64,000 nucleotides of DNA from Rhodosalinus sediminis (GTDB lineage Bacteria > Pseudomonadota > Alphaproteobacteria > Rhodobacterales > Rhodobacteraceae). Positions 1 to 8,117 of the stretch are shown here, in pieces. The DNA is taken from assembly GCF_003385555.1 (NCBI RefSeq), contig NZ_QOHR01000003.1, positions 98,776-162,775 of the forward strand, written 5' to 3'. Position numbers and translations under genes: made by a program. The notes below the pieces were generated by a model, which was not told the origin of the DNA, made no database searches, and saw nothing but the letters and a program-made list of their open reading frames with translations. Each line of letters begins with the position of its first letter. Position 1 is the first letter of the stretch.

Positions 1-314
1 AATCGTCCGAAGGCGCGGCGGGCGCCGGCACCGCGCGCCGCACCCGGCGCGTCCGGGCCCTCCCGGCGCAGGCCGCCGTACCCGCTGCGGTCTGCCGCAA
101 TGCCCCGCTCAGCGCCCGGCGATCTCGATGGAAAAGCGCCGCTGCGCGCCGCGCGGCAATCGTCCGAAGGCGCGGCGGGCGCCGGCACCGCGCGCCGCAC
201 CCGGCGCGTCCGGTCCCTCCCGGCGCAGGCCGACGTGCCCGCTGCGGCCCGCCGCAGCGCCCCGCTCAGCGCCCGGCGATCTCGATGGAAAAGCGCCGCT
301 GCGCGCCGCGCGGC
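1..314. repeat. 157-bp tandem duplication of the tonB 3' end
   Basis: Two head-to-tail copies, 1-157 and 158-314, are colinear with a small number of substitutions (for example near 57, 85, 88 and 92 of the first copy). Each contains the last 15 or so codons of tonB on the minus strand, the stop codon (TCA at 109-111 and 266-268) and the sequence following it. The copy at 158-314 belongs to the intact gene; the copy at 1-157 is a detached gene tail. The array may continue to the left of the window. Confidence 0.9.
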
Positions 315-1570
315 GGCGCGGGGAAGGGCGCGGCGCGGCGCACGACCGTCAGCGCCGCCCGGTCGAGCCGCCCCGACCCGGAACTCCGCGCGAGCGACAC
401 CCCCGCGAGCGCGCCGGTCGGCGCGATGCGGAAGGCTACGAGCGCCGTGCCGGCGGCAGCGACGCGCGGGCGGCGCACCTGCGAGAGCGCGCGCATGACC
501 TCCCCGGCGTAGTTGCGCGCGGCGGCGTTGCCGGTCGCCTGCGCCGCGCCGCCCTCCCCGCGCGAGACGGCCTCGGCCCGCTCCCGGCCGTCGGCCCGGC
601 CCGCCCGCGCGTCGCGCTCGGCCGCGCCCTGCCGGGACGGGGCTGCGGGCCGTTCGGCGCGCCGCGTCTCGGTCTCGTTTGACCGGGTCTCGCGTGGCTC
701 CGTCTCCAGCTCCGGGCGCCGCACCTGCGGACGCAGGGAGCGGGCGACCGCCGCGGGGCTCGCCTCCTCGGCGACGGGCTCCGCCGGTTCGGCCGCGGCA
801 GGCTCCGCCGGTGCGGGCGCCTCGGCCGGGGTCGCCTCGCGGCGCAGTGCCTCGGTCACGGGCGCCCTTGTCGTGGTGTCCGGGCGCGGGGCCCTCTCCG
901 GCGCCGGCCGCGCCGTCCGCGCGGTGTCAGGGCGCGGGGCCGCCTCGGGCGCGGGACGCCCGGCCGCCGTCGCCCCGGCGCGCGGGGGCGGAGGCTCCGC
1001 GGCCTCGGCTCTGGCCTGTTCCGGGGCCTGCACGCGCCCCTCTGCTGCGCTCTGTGCGGGGGCGGCTTCCGAACGCGGCGCGGCATCGTCCGCCGCCCGC
1101 GCGCGGGCTGTCGCGGGCGGCGTGGGGGCGGCCTCCGCCGCCGTCGTCTCGGCCGGCTGCGGGGCGGCGACATGCGCCGTGGCAGGGGCGGCCCGCGCCG
1201 TCCCGGACGCCGGTGTAGTCGCGCGGTTCGGGCGCATGGCATCGAGCGTCTCCACCCCGTCCGCCGTCTCCGGCGGCGGCGCCTCGGCCGTTGGTCTATC
1301 CGCCCGATTGGGCCGCGTGGCCTCGGGCCTCTCCACCGCGTCCGCCGTCTCCGACGCGGGCGGCGGCGGCGCGGCCTCGGTCGGCGGACGCGCGGCGAGG
1401 CGACCGGCGGCCATGTCGGCGAAGCTCGTGCCGAGGCGCACGTCGGCCGCGCCGGAGGCGCCCTCCATCTCGACCCGGGTCTCCGGCACGAGCGCGAGCG
1501 CGACGAGGCCGTGAAGCCCCAGCGCCACCGCCGCCGCGGCCGCCTTGGCGCTGCGCGAGCCGGGGATCAT
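266..1570 (-). CDS. tonB: TonB-family energy transducer of the haem locus
   Basis: TonB links the proton-driven ExbB/ExbD complex in the inner membrane to TonB-dependent outer-membrane receptors, here most likely HmuR. The 434-residue product starts with a short cytoplasmic stretch and one hydrophobic segment (residues about 9-28). A very long Ala/Pro/Glu/Arg-rich low-complexity periplasmic spacer follows (about 50-340). A compact C-terminal TonB domain ends the protein (about 350-434), with the pattern V-R-R-P-R-V..G.A.V.F.I.P.G, then LDRAAL..V.RAAPFP.PP. The ATG at 1570 is chosen because the membrane segment begins directly after it; earlier in-frame starts would add an implausible Arg/Gly-rich leader. 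It is the last gene of the minus-strand hemP-exbB-exbD-exbD-tonB run, separated from exbD by 238 bp. Its final codons are duplicated downstream. Confidence 0.85.
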   Translation of the reverse strand: MIPGSRSAKAAAAAVALGLHGLVALALVPETRVEMEGASGAADVRLGTSFADMAAGRLAARPPTEAAPPPPASETADAVERPEATRPNRADRPTAEAPPPETADGVETLDAMRPNRATTPASGTARAAPATAHVAAPQPAETTAAEAAPTPPATARARAADDAAPRSEAAPAQSAAEGRVQAPEQARAEAAEPPPPRAGATAAGRPAPEAAPRPDTARTARPAPERAPRPDTTTRAPVTEALRREATPAEAPAPAEPAAAEPAEPVAEEASPAAVARSLRPQVRRPELETEPRETRSNETETRRAERPAAPSRQGAAERDARAGRADGRERAEAVSRGEGGAAQATGNAAARNYAGEVMRALSQVRRPRVAAAGTALVAFRIAPTGALAGVSLARSSGSGRLDRAALTVVRRAAPFPAPPRGAQRRFSIEIAGR

Positions 1571-1808
1571 GCGCACGCCCCCGCCACGCCGCGCCGCCCA
1601 ACCATGCGCGCACTGGCCGAGCCTCGCAAAACGGGCTGCCGCCACACCTGTCGCGCCGCCCCCCACGCGTCGCACTCGCGCCTCGGGACGCCCGCTCGTG
1701 CACTGAATGGCGCACGCAACCGAGCCCACATTCCCCGCCCCCGCTGGCCCGCTCCGTGCGGAGCGCGCGCGTGTCCCGGGACGCCGAGCCCTGCGCACCG
1801 TCCCGCGC

Positions 1809-2282
1809 TCATCCGCTCCCGCAGCCCATGACGACACCCGCACGCCCCCCGGGCCGACATCCGTGCGGCGCACGCGGCCTCACCCCGGCCGGCGCCCTGC
1901 CCGGCGCTCGTTGCATGCCCCGTTCGGTCACGACCAGCACGCGCTCCGCACCCGCGGCGCGGAGCGCGCCGGCCACCTCGACGAGGCGCGCGGCGGGCAG
2001 GTCGCGGTCGGGGACGAGGCGCACCGCGCCGCCCTCCGCCGCGAGCGCGGCCTCCGGCGTCTCCACCGGCGCGCCGCGCCAGTTCATGCGCCCGTCGGCG
2101 TGGAGCACGAGCGCGTCCGGCGGCGCGGCGCCGTCGAGGCCCTCGGTCCGCACGAGCCGCACCTCCCGGTCGAGCGGCTGCGCCACGGTACCCGCCACGA
2201 GGAAGAAGACGAGCATCAGGAAGACGATGTTGATGAGCGCGATCGTCGGCTCGCGCGCCGGTTTCCGCCGCGCGCGCCTCAT
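1809..2282 (-). CDS. exbD: ExbD-family biopolymer transport protein (second copy)
   Basis: ExbD proteins form, with ExbB, the proton channel that energises TonB. This one has a short basic N-terminus, one transmembrane helix (residues about 15-34, INIVFLMLVFFLVAGT) in place of the usual channel helix, and a periplasmic domain ending near residue 122 (GAERVLVVTERG). The remaining ~35 residues are Pro/Gly/Arg-rich and unlike ExbD; they may be a run-on tail past a lost stop codon. The start overlaps the stop of the preceding exbD by the ATGA tetranucleotide, so translation is probably coupled. The helix begins with Asn rather than the D-V pattern of the neighbour (VDVIFLLLLFF), so the channel Asp is seen only in the other copy. 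Confidence 0.85.
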   Translation of the reverse strand: MRRARRKPAREPTIALINIVFLMLVFFLVAGTVAQPLDREVRLVRTEGLDGAAPPDALVLHADGRMNWRGAPVETPEAALAAEGGAVRLVPDRDLPAARLVEVAGALRAAGAERVLVVTERGMQRAPGRAPAGVRPRAPHGCRPGGRAGVVMGCGSG

Positions 2283-2656
2283 GACGGCCCCAGCACCGTG
2301 GCGCGCACCTGCGGCAGACTGCGCAGGACGACCAGAAGGTCGGTGAGCCGCTGCGCCGTCACCTCGCCCCGGAGCGCGACGAGGACGGGGCGCGGCCCGT
2401 CGCCGGGCGGGAGCGCCGCGCCCAGGTCCGAAAGCGCCACCGGCGCCCCGTCGAGGGTCGCCCGCTCCGGCCCGAGCTGCAGGAAATGCGGCCGCGCCTC
2501 CGCCGTCGCGCCGGGGGCGCCGCCGGCGGCGAGCTCGACCTCGGAAAAGCGGGTGAAGGTCGACGTCAGCATGAAGAACAGCAACAGCAGGAAGATCACG
2601 TCGACGAGCGACGTCATCGAGATCCGGCGGCGGCGGGTCTCACGCAGGACGGACAT
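2279..2656 (-). CDS. exbD: ExbD-family biopolymer transport protein (first copy)
   Basis: A 125-residue ExbD of normal length. After a basic N-terminus (RETRRRRISMTSLVD) the conserved channel Asp lies at the start of the single transmembrane helix VDVIFLLLLFFMLTSTF (about residues 18-35). A small periplasmic domain follows. With ExbB and TonB it would power the haem receptor. The gene overlaps exbB by 17 bp and the second exbD by 4 bp, so all three are one translationally coupled unit. Two adjacent exbD genes are a known arrangement in alphaproteobacterial haem loci and suggest an ExbD heterodimer, which is inference. Confidence 0.9.
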   Translation of the reverse strand: MSVLRETRRRRISMTSLVDVIFLLLLFFMLTSTFTRFSEVELAAGGAPGATAEARPHFLQLGPERATLDGAPVALSDLGAALPPGDGPRPVLVALRGEVTAQRLTDLLVVLRSLPQVRATVLGPS

Positions 2657-3287
2657 GGCCCTCCGCCTCCCGCACCGCGCCGGCGCGCGGCGCGAGGAGC
2701 ACGCGCAGCGCGCGCTCGGCGAAGACGCGCTCAGCCTCGATGCGCGCCTCGAGCCAGCTGAGACAGGCCGCCGTCGGCATCGCCACGGCGAGCCCCGCCG
2801 CCGTCGTCAGGAGCGCCACCCAGATGCCCCCGGCGAGCACCGAGGGATCGACCTGCGCGCCCGCATCCTGCAGCGCCTGAAAGGCCGAGATCATGCCGAG
2901 CACCGTCCCGAAGAGCCCGAGCAGCGGCGCGAGCTGCGCCACCGTGTCGAGAAAGCGAAAGCCCCGCTCGAGCCGGGCGAAACCGGCCTCCGCCTCGGCC
3001 TCGAGGCGGGCGGCGTCGCGGGGGCCGTCGAGCGCGAGGCCGAGCACCGGGCGCAGGTAGCTGCGCGCCGCGGAGAGTTCGCGCCGGGCCCGGTCGGGAT
3101 CGCCCGCGTCCCAGGCGGCGACGGCGCGCGCGATCTCGCCGTGCCGTCCGACGCCGGAGGCGGCGAACTGCCAGAGCTTGTAGAGGACGACCGCCGCGCT
3201 CGCCACGGAGACGGCGAGCAGGATCACCACGACCGGCCCGCCGAGCTCGACCGCCTGGGCCAGCGCCTCGCGCAGCCGGCCGATCAT
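2640..3287 (-). CDS. exbB: ExbB/MotA/TolQ-type proton channel
   Basis: A 215-residue inner-membrane protein with three hydrophobic segments: about residues 17-37 (VVVILLAVSVASAAVVLYKLW), 105-130 and 150-170. The family signatures are visible: LAPLLGLFGTVLGMISAFQ (second helix) and VALLTTAAGLAVAMPTA (third helix), whose Thr/Ala lining forms the proton path with ExbD. It assembles as the pentameric part of the ExbB/ExbD motor. The ATG at 3287 overlaps the stop of the upstream gene (ATGA), which fixes the start; an upstream alternative would run through that gene. Confidence 0.92.
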   Translation of the reverse strand: MIGRLREALAQAVELGGPVVVILLAVSVASAAVVLYKLWQFAASGVGRHGEIARAVAAWDAGDPDRARRELSAARSYLRPVLGLALDGPRDAARLEAEAEAGFARLERGFRFLDTVAQLAPLLGLFGTVLGMISAFQALQDAGAQVDPSVLAGGIWVALLTTAAGLAVAMPTAACLSWLEARIEAERVFAERALRVLLAPRAGAVREAEGHVRPA

Positions 3288-3721
3288 CCGATCACCCCGA
3301 TGTCGGCGCGGCTGCGCAGTTCCAGCCCGTCGGTGCAGGCCGCGGGGCCGAGATCGCCCACCGCGCACTCCGTCGCGCCGTTGAAGAGCACCTCGCCCAG
3401 CCCCTCGCAGGTGGTCTCGGGCAGCACGAACTGGCGCACGCGCGGCCGGCCCGCCGGGAGCGCGCCGAAGTCGAGCAGCGTCAGCCGCTCCACCCGGCCC
3501 TCGGCGTCGAAGAGCACCGCCTCGAAGACCGCCGCCTCGACGTCGCGCGCATGGCCGTTGATCGCGAGGAAACTGAGCTCGCAGTCGCCCTCGACGCTGC
3601 GCGCCGTGTTGAGCTCGATCGAGAGGCGCGCGCCGATCTCCTCCTCCGCCGCCGCGGCCGGTGGCGGGGCGGCGAGCGCCGCGGCCGCGCAGAGGGCCGC
3701 GATGCCTCGTCTGGCTTGCAT
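3284..3721 (-). CDS. Small exported protein of the haem locus, function unknown
   Basis: A 145-residue protein with a clear Sec-type signal peptide (MQARRGIAALCAAAALAAPP, cleavage probably after AAAA near residue 25) and no membrane anchor afterwards. The mature part has four cysteines (in DCELS, TTCEG, TECAV and AACTD), enough for two disulfides, and ends near IGVIG. The ATG at 3721 is preceded at good distance by GGAGG; a GTG 24 bp upstream is possible but has no better site. It lies between hemP and exbB and overlaps exbB by 4 bp, so it is part of the haem/iron operon. I recognise similar 'Tat/secreted' hypothetical proteins beside exbB in other Rhodobacterales, but no function is known to me. 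A periplasmic role next to TonB/ExbD is inference. Confidence 0.75.
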   Translation of the reverse strand: MQARRGIAALCAAAALAAPPPAAAAEEEIGARLSIELNTARSVEGDCELSFLAINGHARDVEAAVFEAVLFDAEGRVERLTLLDFGALPAGRPRVRQFVLPETTCEGLGEVLFNGATECAVGDLGPAACTDGLELRSRADIGVIG

Positions 3722-3741
3722 GGGGCTGCCCTCCGGCCGGG

Positions 3742-3921
3742 TCACTTGGTCAGGATGAGCTTGCGCGCCTGCGTGATGCGCAGCGTGTAGACCTGATCGC
3801 CGAGCGCGATCTTCGCCAGCGTGCCGCCGCCGGTGAGCGTCAGCGCGTCGTGGCAGGGCGCCGGCAGGCTCGGGTCCGGGCGGATCGCCTCTTCGGGTGC
3901 GATGTCGCGTGTGTCCTTCAT
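3742..3921 (-). CDS. hemP: Haemin uptake protein HemP
   Basis: A 59-residue member of the HemP/HmuP family, recognised from its C-terminal half GG.LAKIALGDQVYTLRITQ.RKLILTK, the conserved core of the family. In rhizobia HmuP acts as a co-activator of the haem receptor gene together with Irr; in other bacteria HemP is needed for haem uptake. The ATG at 3921 follows a perfect AAGGAGG. It sits between hmuR (upstream) and the small exported protein, in the same direction as exbB-exbD-tonB. Confidence 0.92.
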   Translation of the reverse strand: MKDTRDIAPEEAIRPDPSLPAPCHDALTLTGGGTLAKIALGDQVYTLRITQARKLILTK

Positions 3922-3952
3922 TCTCGCCTCCTTGGGGTTTGGCGTGCGGCGC

Positions 3953-6070
3953 TCACCAGGAAAACTCACGGGTGAGCGCCACCTTAAAGCTGCGCCCGGG
4001 CGCCTCGTCGAGTTGCAGGTTCGGGCGGTAGCTCGCGTCGGTCAGGTTCTCGACCGCGAGGTTGACGGTGACCCCCTCGAGCGGCCCGCGCTCCGGCGTC
4101 CAGTCGAGGAAGAGGTCGTGGGTGACGTAGCCGTCGGCGCTCGTCGCGTCGAACTCGGTCGTGATGTCGGCGGCCCATGTCCCGCGCCAGCCGTAGCGCA
4201 GCCCGTGCTCGGGCATCCTGCCGCCCAGGGTGAGCGCGAGGGTGTCGGCCGGCGTGTCGGTCAGCGTCTCGCCAGTCGCCTCGTCCTCGGAGCGCACGAG
4301 CGCATACGCGGCGCGGGAGAACCAGCGCTCCGCATCGTAGGCCGCCTCCAGCTCGGCGCCCCAGATGCGCGCCTCGTCGATATTGGAGAAATAGGGCACG
4401 GGCGCCGGGTTCGGCCCGGTGGCGCGCGGCGTGGTGCCGATCAGGTCGTCGATGGCGTTGTGAAAGGCGGTGACCTTCGCCTCGAGGCTGTCGCCCTGCG
4501 CCAGCACGTCCCGCCCGGCGTAGGCGAAGCCGAGTTCGGCGGTCGTCGCGGTTTCAGGATCGAGGGCGAGGCTCGGCTGCCGCGCGCTGAGGAAGGTGCC
4601 CGGCGCCCCGCGGACGGGCGTGGACCCCTGCGTCGAATAGAGCTCGTCCAGCGTCGGCGCCCGCTCGGTCCGCGCGAGCGATCCGAAGACCGACCAGCGC
4701 TCGTTCACCTCGTAGAGCGCCGCGATCTTGGGCGAGACGGCGGTGAAGCTTTCGTCCTGCCCGCCCGCGGCGGCGGCCGCGGCGCCCGGCTCCTGCTCGA
4801 TGCGCTCGAGGCGCAGACCGGGGATCAGCGTCAGGCCGCTCTCGTGGATGAACTCGCCCTGCGCGTAGAGCGCGGCGCGCGTGTCCGTGCCCTCGGGGTG
4901 GAAGTCCATGGGGCCTTCGCTGCTCGTCGCGGTGCGCTCCTGCTCGGAGAGCTGCGCGCCGAACGTCAGGTAATTCTCCCAGGCGCCGCCGCCGAAGGCG
5001 ACGGTGTTCTCGGCCTTCAGCGTCACCGTCTCGTAGGCCGCCTCGTTGTCGCAGAGAATCTGCGCGCGGCCCAGACCGCAGGCGAAAGCGTTGGAGAAGT
5101 CGTCCTTCACCACCTCGGTGTCGGACCAGGAAAGCGTGACCTCCAGGTCGAGCCACGGGTTGCCGGCCCCCGCGTGGGAATAGGCGACCACCGCGGTCTC
5201 GTCGCGCGTCTTGAAATCGGCAGTTCCAGAGAAGCCAATCGACCCGCCGGTCTGGTCTACAGTAGTATCCTCCTGATCCCCCTCGGTGCGCGAATAGGAG
5301 AGGCGCAGCGCCTGATCCTGCACCTCGCCGAAGCGGAAGGTGCCCTTCACGAGCCCCGACAGGCGGTCGAAGTCCGTGCCCGGGAGCGTCGCGCCGTCGC
5401 CGTCCTCGATGTCGCCGGAGGTGTCGCGGTTGAGCGCGAAGAGGAACTCCGCCCCCTCGCGCGGGCGCGTGGCGAAGATCACGCCGCCCCCCGCGCCGTC
5501 GCCGTTCGAGGCGTAGTCGCCCGAGAAGCGCAGCGCGCCCGTCTCGCCCGGCGCGAGGAAGTCGGCGGCGTCCTTGGTGGTGAAATTGATGACGCCCCCG
5601 ATCGCGCCCGAGCCGTAGAGCGTCGAGGAGGCCGGCCCGCGCAGCACCTCCACCCGCTTGTAGAGCGCGGGATCGCCGAAGAAGGTGCCGGTGCGGTACT
5701 GCTCGAAGAACTTCGGCGTGCCGTCCACGTTGACGACGACGCGCGACTGGCTCGCCGGTTCGGCGTTGCCGATGCCGCGGATGTTGAAGGTCTCGCCCGT
5801 GACGCGGCTGGAGCCGCCGGCCTGCACGCCCGGCACGCTGTCGAAGAGATCGCCCGCCGTGCGCGGCTGTTCGCGGTCGATGTCCTCCTGCTCGAGCACG
5901 GTGACCGCCTGCGGCGTGTCGATCGCCACCTTCTCGGCGCCCGCGCCGAGGACCAGCCGCCCGAGCGGCGTCGCCCCCGTGGCCTCCTGCGCCGCGCTCT
6001 CGCCCGCCAGAAGCGCCGCCGCCGCGGCGCCGCAGATCAGGCGCACTCTGCACCCCCCGCCAGATCGCAT
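3953..6070 (-). CDS. hmuR: TonB-dependent haem/haemoglobin outer-membrane receptor
   Basis: A 705-residue TonB-dependent receptor. It has a signal peptide (about 1-27), a plug domain (about 35-160, with VTVLEQEDID, VPGV..GG, FNIRGIGN and VEVLRGPASSTLYGSGAIGGVINF) and a 22-strand barrel ending in the aromatic REFSW. In the haem-receptor region an ERAPTLDELY stretch takes the place of FRAP and PSLALDPE that of NPNL. The His that many haem receptors carry between these motifs is not seen here. It would bind haem or haemoproteins outside and import haem using TonB-ExbB-ExbD encoded downstream. It is transcribed away from hmuSTUV, sharing a 169-bp intergenic control region. Confidence 0.9.
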   Translation of the reverse strand: MRSGGGCRVRLICGAAAAALLAGESAAQEATGATPLGRLVLGAGAEKVAIDTPQAVTVLEQEDIDREQPRTAGDLFDSVPGVQAGGSSRVTGETFNIRGIGNAEPASQSRVVVNVDGTPKFFEQYRTGTFFGDPALYKRVEVLRGPASSTLYGSGAIGGVINFTTKDAADFLAPGETGALRFSGDYASNGDGAGGGVIFATRPREGAEFLFALNRDTSGDIEDGDGATLPGTDFDRLSGLVKGTFRFGEVQDQALRLSYSRTEGDQEDTTVDQTGGSIGFSGTADFKTRDETAVVAYSHAGAGNPWLDLEVTLSWSDTEVVKDDFSNAFACGLGRAQILCDNEAAYETVTLKAENTVAFGGGAWENYLTFGAQLSEQERTATSSEGPMDFHPEGTDTRAALYAQGEFIHESGLTLIPGLRLERIEQEPGAAAAAAGGQDESFTAVSPKIAALYEVNERWSVFGSLARTERAPTLDELYSTQGSTPVRGAPGTFLSARQPSLALDPETATTAELGFAYAGRDVLAQGDSLEAKVTAFHNAIDDLIGTTPRATGPNPAPVPYFSNIDEARIWGAELEAAYDAERWFSRAAYALVRSEDEATGETLTDTPADTLALTLGGRMPEHGLRYGWRGTWAADITTEFDATSADGYVTHDLFLDWTPERGPLEGVTVNLAVENLTDASYRPNLQLDEAPGRSFKVALTREFSW

Positions 6071-6144
6071 GTCCCATCCCCTTCTTTGGCTGTCCGCGGC
6101 GGCGGCTGGCGGGAGGCTGGCGCGGCCGGGACGTGATTTCCGAC

Positions 6145-6173
6145 TTGATGTGTCAGGAATGGAGCTTTAAGAA
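6145..6173 (+). promoter_or_regulatory. Possible hmuS promoter in the hmuR-hmuS divergent region
   Basis: The only AT-rich patch between the divergent hmuR and hmuS genes holds TTGATG (6145-6150), a 17-bp spacer and TAAGAA (6168-6173), a modest sigma-70-like match placed 67 bp before the hmuS ATG. The adjoining GCTTTAAGAATCC and AAGTAATTTC stretches could carry an iron-regulator site (Irr, RirA or Fur), as is usual for hmu genes in this group, but I see no clean consensus palindrome. Confidence 0.35.
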
Positions 6174-6239
6174 TCCCGACGGAAGCAGTCAAGTAATTTC
6201 GGCGCAGCCTCACGCCACGCCGCACAGGAGGGACCGATC

Positions 6240-7286
6240 ATGCCGCTCACCGATGCCCTGACCCCCGATGCGCTGCTGGAGGCGAAGGCCGCGCGCCCGG
6301 ACCGCCGCGCGCGCGATCTCGCCACGTCGCTCGGCGTCTCCGAGGGCGCGCTGGTCGCCGCCGCCGTGGGGCGCGGCGCGACGCGCCTCGCACCGCACCC
6401 GAACGACCTGATGCCCGCCGTCGCCACGCTCGGCGAGGTGATGGCGCTGACGCGCAACGACAGCGCGGTGCACGAGCGCATCGGGCAGTATCAGGAGTAT
6501 CACCCGGGCGATCACGCCACGATGGTGCTCGGCCCCGAGATCGACCTGCGGATGTTTCCGAAGCATTGGGCGCACGCCTTCGCCGTCGTCGAGGAGGGCG
6601 AGAGCGGCGTGAAGCGCAGCCTGCAGGTCTTCGACGCCGCGGGCGACGCGGTGCACAAGGTCCACCTGAAGCCCGCCTCGGACGTCGCGGCCTTCGAGCG
6701 GCTGGTCGCGGCGCTCGCCACCGGCGACGAAAGCCGCGATTTCGCCGCCGAACCGCGCACCCCGCCCGAGGGCGCGAAGCTCCGGGAGGACAAGATGGAC
6801 CTCCTGCGCAAGGAATGGGACCGGATGACCGACACCCACCAGTTCCTGCGCCTCGTCTCCAAGCTGAAGATGAACCGCCTCGGCGCCTACCGCGGCGCGG
6901 GCGCGCCCTATGCCGAGCCGCTGGCGCCCGAGGCCGTCTCGGCCATGCTGGAGGGCGCGGCGGCCGAGGGCATCGAGATCATGCTCTTCGTCGGCAACGC
7001 GGGCTGCATCCAGATCCACGCGGGGCAGATCGAGACGATCAAGCCGATGGGCCCGTGGCAGAACGTGCTCGACCCGCGCTTCAACCTGCACCTGCGCGCC
7101 GATCAGGTGGCCGAGGTCTGGCGCGTGTGGAAGCCGACGCAGCGCGGGCCCGCGATCTCGGTCGAGGCCTTCGACGCCGAGGGGCGGCTGATTCTCCAGT
7201 GCTTCGGCAAGCGCAAGGAAGCCGAGCCGCTCGCCTGGAACGCGATGGTCGAGGCACTGCCGCGCGCCGTGGAGGCGCCGGCATGA
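6240..7286 (+). CDS. hmuS: Haemin-degrading/haem-handling factor HmuS
   Basis: A 348-residue HemS/HmuS/ChuS-family cytoplasmic protein, the usual length, built from two similar halves (about 1-170 and 180-348). Family stretches include HERIGQYQEYHPGDHATMVLG, LDLRMFPKHWAHAF-like IDLRMFPKHW, and in the second half GNAGCIQIHAGQIETI and MGPWQNVLDPRFNLHL. These proteins accept imported haem and, in several species, open the ring to release iron. The ATG at 6240 follows CAGGAGGGACCGATC, a strong ribosome-binding site. It is first in hmuSTUV and overlaps hmuT by 4 bp. Confidence 0.93.
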   Translation: MPLTDALTPDALLEAKAARPDRRARDLATSLGVSEGALVAAAVGRGATRLAPHPNDLMPAVATLGEVMALTRNDSAVHERIGQYQEYHPGDHATMVLGPEIDLRMFPKHWAHAFAVVEEGESGVKRSLQVFDAAGDAVHKVHLKPASDVAAFERLVAALATGDESRDFAAEPRTPPEGAKLREDKMDLLRKEWDRMTDTHQFLRLVSKLKMNRLGAYRGAGAPYAEPLAPEAVSAMLEGAAAEGIEIMLFVGNAGCIQIHAGQIETIKPMGPWQNVLDPRFNLHLRADQVAEVWRVWKPTQRGPAISVEAFDAEGRLILQCFGKRKEAEPLAWNAMVEALPRAVEAPA

Positions 7287-8113
7287 AGGCGCTCGCCCTC
7301 GCCGCCCTGCTCGCCGCCGCGCCGCTCGCCGCTGGCGCGGCGGAGCGCATCGTCTCCGTCGGCGGATCGGTGACCGAAACCATCGCCGCGCTCGGCGCGC
7401 TCGACCGGGTCGTGGCGCGCGACACCACGTCGAGCTGGCCCGAGGAGGTGGAGGCGCTGCCCGACGTGGGCTACGTCCGCCGCCTCTCGCCCGAGGGGGT
7501 GCTCTCGGTCGCGCCGGACCTGATCCTCGCCGAGGAGGGCGCCGGCCCGCCCGAGACGGTCGCGGTGCTCGAACGCGCGGAGATCCCCTTCGTCACCGTG
7601 CCCGACGCCACCGACGCCGCCGGCGTCGCCCGCAAGGTCGAGGCGGTGGGCGTGGCGCTCGGCCTCGAGGCGCGCGCCGCCGCGCTCGCCGAGCGCATCG
7701 AGACGCGGATCGCCGAGACCGCCGCCCGCGCCGCGGCGGTCGAGACGCCCGCGCGCGTGCTCTTCGTCCTCTCGGCCGAGGGCGGGCGGCTCCTCGCCTC
7801 GGGCAGCGACACGGCGGCGGCCGCGATGATCGACCTCGCCGGCGGCGTGAACGCGGTCACCGGCTTCGAGGGCTACAAGCCGCTCACCGACGAGGCGGTG
7901 CTCGCCGCCGCGCCCGACGTCGTGCTGATGATGGAGGGCCGCGCCGAGGGTCACGGCGGCGCGGGCGTCCTCTCCCACCCGGCGCTCGCCGCGACGCCGG
8001 CGGGCCGCGCCGGCCGGCTCGTGGAGATGGACGGGCTCTACCTGCTCGGCTTCGGCCCGCGCACCGCGGAGGCGGTCGCCGACCTGCACGCCGCGCTCTA
8101 TCCGGGGGGCTGA
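7283..8113 (+). CDS. hmuT: Haem ABC transporter periplasmic binding protein
   Basis: A 276-residue class III binding protein. The N-terminal signal peptide (MKALALAALLAAAPLAAGAA) lacks a lipobox, so the protein is probably soluble in the periplasm. The binding fold starts with RIVSVGGSVTETIAALG and continues through VGYVRRLSPEGVLSVAPDLILAEEGAGP and ends LLGFGPRTAEAVADL. It would carry haem from HmuR to HmuUV. The ATG overlaps the hmuS stop codon (ATGA), indicating coupled translation; hmuU follows after 4 bp. Confidence 0.93.
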   Translation: MKALALAALLAAAPLAAGAAERIVSVGGSVTETIAALGALDRVVARDTTSSWPEEVEALPDVGYVRRLSPEGVLSVAPDLILAEEGAGPPETVAVLERAEIPFVTVPDATDAAGVARKVEAVGVALGLEARAAALAERIETRIAETAARAAAVETPARVLFVLSAEGGRLLASGSDTAAAAMIDLAGGVNAVTGFEGYKPLTDEAVLAAAPDVVLMMEGRAEGHGGAGVLSHPALAATPAGRAGRLVEMDGLYLLGFGPRTAEAVADLHAALYPGG

Positions 8114-8117
8114 GGGG

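Noticed and set aside
513-1831. Several long open frames opposite tonB
   Set aside because: They are antisense to an Ala/Pro/Arg-rich low-complexity gene in very GC-rich DNA, show only S/A/R/P-rich composition and have no recognisable domain.
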